Shown piece by piece: positions 41,573-43,665 of a stretch of 43,665 nucleotides of DNA. The notes beneath the pieces were generated by a model that saw only the letters and a list, made by a program, of their open reading frames with translations, was not told the origin of the DNA and ran no database searches. Within the stretch, counting starts at the first letter, position 1, and every line of letters begins with the position of its first letter. A program made the position numbers and the translations under genes. The stretch lies in assembly GCA_035293805.1 (NCBI GenBank), contig DATGMD010000041.1:1-43665 (forward strand), in the 5' to 3' direction. Source of the stretch: JAJPHF01 sp035293805. Its GTDB lineage: Bacteria; Chloroflexota; UBA6077; JAJPHF01.

Positions 41573-42691
41573 ATGAGCGGCCCCCCCGACGCCCCGCGCG
41601 CCCACGAGCGCCTGTACGTCGCCATCCTGGCCGGCGGCAGCGGCACGCGGCTCTGGCCGCTCAGCCGCACGCAGCGGCCTAAGCAGCTCCTGCCCCTCGC
41701 CGGCGAGCGCACGCTGATTCAGGACACGTTCGACCGTGTGGCGCCCCTGGTCGCGCCCGAGCGCGTGCTGGTCCTCACCGACCAGACCCTCGCGCCCCAG
41801 GTGCGCGCGCAGCTGCCCGAGGTGCCGGCGGCCAACGTGCTCATCGAGCCGGCCCGGCGCGGTACGGCGGGTGCGCTCGCCCTGGCGGCCCTGTGGGTGC
41901 GCGAGCGCGACCCCCACGGTGTCATCGCCTGTCTCAGCTCCGACCACGTCATCCCGAACGCCGCGGAGTTCCGCCGCACGCTCGGCGTAGCCGCGACGGC
42001 GGCCGCCGAGGGCCGCTACCTGCTCACGCTCGGCATCCAGCCCACCCAGCCTGCCACGCAGTACGGCTACATCGAGGTCGCCGAGCAGCTTTCCGAGGTC
42101 GATGGCTACCCCATCTACCACGTCGCGCGCTTCGTCGAGAAGCCCGACCGGCCGGTGGCCGAGGCGTACCTGCGCGGCGGCCGCCACCTGTGGAACAGCG
42201 GCATCTTCATCTGGCGCGCGGACACCATCCTCGCCCAGTTCGCCGAGCTGATGCCCCACCTCTACGCCACGCTCGACCCGCTCGGCCCCGCCCTCGGCTC
42301 GCCCGAGGGCGCCGCTGCCCTCGCCGCCGCCTACCCCACCATCGAGGTCCAGACCATCGACTACGGCATCCTGGAGCGCGCGCCCGACGTCGCGGTGGTG
42401 CCGGCCCGCTTCGCCTGGAGCGACGTGGGTAGTTGGAGCGAACTCTACGACGTGCTGCCCCACGACGGCAGCCAGAACGTCCTGCGCGGCCAACATCTCG
42501 CGCTCGACACCACCGGCGCGCTGATCTACAGCGAGACGAGTGGCCGGACCGTCGTGGCCCTCGGCCTGGAAGACCTCGTCGTCGTCGACACGCCCGACGT
42601 GCTGCTTATCTGCCCGCGCAGCCGCACCCAGGAAGTCAAGCGCCTCGTCGAGTGGCTCGAAGGCGACCCCCGCTTCTCCCACCTCCTCTAG
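41573..42691 (+). CDS. manC: Mannose-1-phosphate guanylyltransferase
   Basis: 372 residues, ATG 41573; the Shine-Dalgarno is weak (GGGG at about 41562). Nucleotidyltransferase signature AGGSGTRLWPLSR (20-32) followed by PKQLL, substrate-binding SSDHVI, FVEKP (about 187-191), GGRHLWNSGIF and FAWSDVGSW. It makes GDP-mannose from GTP and mannose-1-phosphate for glycan assembly. The length fits the single-domain form without the C-terminal phosphomannose isomerase domain of bifunctional ManC/AlgA. The partner glycosyltransferase upstream suggests exopolysaccharide or glycolipid production. Confidence 0.93.
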   Translation: MSGPPDAPRAHERLYVAILAGGSGTRLWPLSRTQRPKQLLPLAGERTLIQDTFDRVAPLVAPERVLVLTDQTLAPQVRAQLPEVPAANVLIEPARRGTAGALALAALWVRERDPHGVIACLSSDHVIPNAAEFRRTLGVAATAAAEGRYLLTLGIQPTQPATQYGYIEVAEQLSEVDGYPIYHVARFVEKPDRPVAEAYLRGGRHLWNSGIFIWRADTILAQFAELMPHLYATLDPLGPALGSPEGAAALAAAYPTIEVQTIDYGILERAPDVAVVPARFAWSDVGSWSELYDVLPHDGSQNVLRGQHLALDTTGALIYSETSGRTVVALGLEDLVVVDTPDVLLICPRSRTQEVKRLVEWLEGDPRFSHLL

Positions 42692-43665
42692 CCCCCGCGG
42701 GCGCGCAAGGCGAGCCGCCAACGTCTCGTAGGGGCGGCCTCGTGATCGCCCGCCACGTCTCGTAGGGGCGGCCCTCGTGGTTGCCCGCCACGTCTCGTAG
42801 GAGCGGCTCTCGTAGCATCTGCTCCAACCAATTCAGAAGTTTCGTAGGAGGGGGGCATGCCCGCCACCGGGGCTGGGCACCAAGGTCACGTAGGGGCGGG
42901 TCTCGTGCCCGCCCGCGGCCCGCGGGCCGCAGCCCCCGGCGTCCGCCGACCGCTCAATCTGGCTGCAAACCGCTGCAGGAGAGGCAGGGCCGGGGCTCGT
43001 CCCCTGCCGCCCGGCCGCCGCACCCGGCCGCCCCACCGCCCAGCCACCGGCGGAAATGACTCGTGGGGGCGGGTTTCCTACCCGCCCGCGGCCTGTGGCG
43101 CGGGATACTACAGCGCCACTGCCCCCGTCCCGGCGCCGGCGCTACCGGGAGGGCCGGCCCAGCGGGAGCCTGGGGCGCGGAATACCGCAAGCGCCACTGC
43201 CGCCACCCCGGCGCCGCGCACCACGGCCCACGCGCGCCACCCGGACCCCGCCCCTCCCGAAATCGTCTCTATAGATAGCAACCCCCACACCCTATTCACG
43301 ACAGGAGGTGCCCCGACAGAATCCAGCCTGGCAGTCCGCCCGAGCCACCCGAGCGGGGCCACTGTCCCTCTCCCCCCTTCCCTATCAGGGAAGGGGGGCC
43401 GGGGGGGGTAGGTCCCGGCCGTCCCAGGCGCGGCCGCCCCGCTCCCACCCGTCGCGGCCCTCCCAGATGCGGGCCTCCCTGCCCTTGCGGTAAGGCCACC
43501 CCATCGCTCCGCCCGGCCGCGACTACGCCCTGGCAGCAAGGAAGCGCCTGCTCCGCGCACCGCCCGGCGGCCTGACGTCCCCGCCGGGAGCACCGGTGCC
43601 TGACGGACCGCGCTGGCGGAGAGTGACCACCGCGCCGCGCGCGGCGCGCTCCCGGCCCGCCCGAC
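42692..43665. repeat. Repeat-rich, apparently gene-free right end of the window
   Basis: No supportable gene in about 970 bases. A tandem array of 34-35-base units (42721-42754, 42755-42789, partial 42790-42816) has consensus CGTAGGGGCGGCC...GCCCGCC; single palindromic relatives occur at 42888-42915 and 43061-43094 (GGGCGGG pairing with CCCGCCC). Two copies of a GCGCGGAATACTGC-like repeat lie at 43096-43124 and 43172-43201, matching the one at 34451. A half-element with a perfect 12-bp stem (43372-43383 with 43387-43398) and a GGTAGGTCCC tail matches the end of the element at 39485-39645. Confidence 0.75.

Noticed and set aside
42721..42816. Possible CRISPR array after manC
   Set aside because: Units are contiguous and imperfect with no spacers, and related copies are scattered nearby.
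43450..43665. Partial gene running off the right edge
   Set aside because: No frame on either strand gives recognisable protein sequence or a ribosome site.

Overview
The window is very GC-rich, with dense genes, frequent GTG starts (and one TTG), and many lipoproteins that have Ala/Pro/Thr-rich linkers after the lipobox. Together with the gene families (Uma2 nuclease, many NMT1/SsuA-type binding proteins, Rieske/UbiD catabolic genes, YhaO/YhaN-like repair pair, PELDS-type C-terminal anchor), this suggests an environmental Chloroflexota bacterium. That assignment is inference. No rRNA, tRNA, CRISPR array, transposase or phage structural gene is visible.

Layout. (1) 1-4338: a truncated Rieske oxygenase gene on the minus strand diverges from a plus-strand operon of a Pht5-like (4,5-dihydroxyphthalate decarboxylase family) protein, a Rieske oxygenase and a UbiD decarboxylase, an aromatic-acid-like catabolic set. 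(2) 4407-6663: a Uma2-family nuclease (minus), about 480 bp without a convincing gene, then a Gfo/Idh/MocA oxidoreductase (plus). (3) 6672-18797: about 12 kb entirely on the minus strand. From its upstream end it holds a gentisate-1,2-dioxygenase-like bicupin, a binding lipoprotein, a TenA/PqqC-like (haem-oxygenase fold) putative metallo-oxygenase, a binding lipoprotein, a second bicupin, an EutA-like Hsp70-fold reactivase, and two more binding lipoproteins. An ABC ATPase and a fused two-domain permease follow with their own promoter. (4) 19239-23843 plus: another binding lipoprotein, a third bicupin, a glucose-dehydrogenase-like SDR and a type II NADH dehydrogenase. (5) 23889-25817: a two-repeat secreted protein with a PELDS-type C-terminal anchor and two small genes. 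(6) 25887-30197 minus: GMC dehydrogenase, SMP-30 lactonase and a pyruvate-oxidase-like TPP enzyme; a GH15 glucoamylase-like gene runs the other way. (7) 32643-36647: a small exported protein, a membrane-anchored protein, a further binding protein without a lipobox, and a TrmO-FmdE fusion. (8) 36901-40533: a YhaO/YhaN-like (SbcD/SbcC-related) pair. (9) 40808-42691: a GT2 glycosyltransferase and mannose-1-phosphate guanylyltransferase, then about 970 bp of repeat-rich DNA.

How the genes may work together. Binding-protein genes (six NMT1/SsuA-type plus the Pht5-like relative) outnumber permeases, and three sit next to bicupin dioxygenase genes, so the core looks like an uptake and ring-cleavage region for unidentified aromatic or heterocyclic acids. 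The SDR, lactonase, GMC, GH15, PoxB-like and NDH-2 genes suggest glucan/glucose oxidation with electrons passed to quinone.

The second theme is small GC-rich palindromic elements. They lie between genes, form the leader of the YhaN-like gene, are inserted in frame inside that same gene, and have expanded as a 36-bp tandem array in frame with the EutA-like gene.
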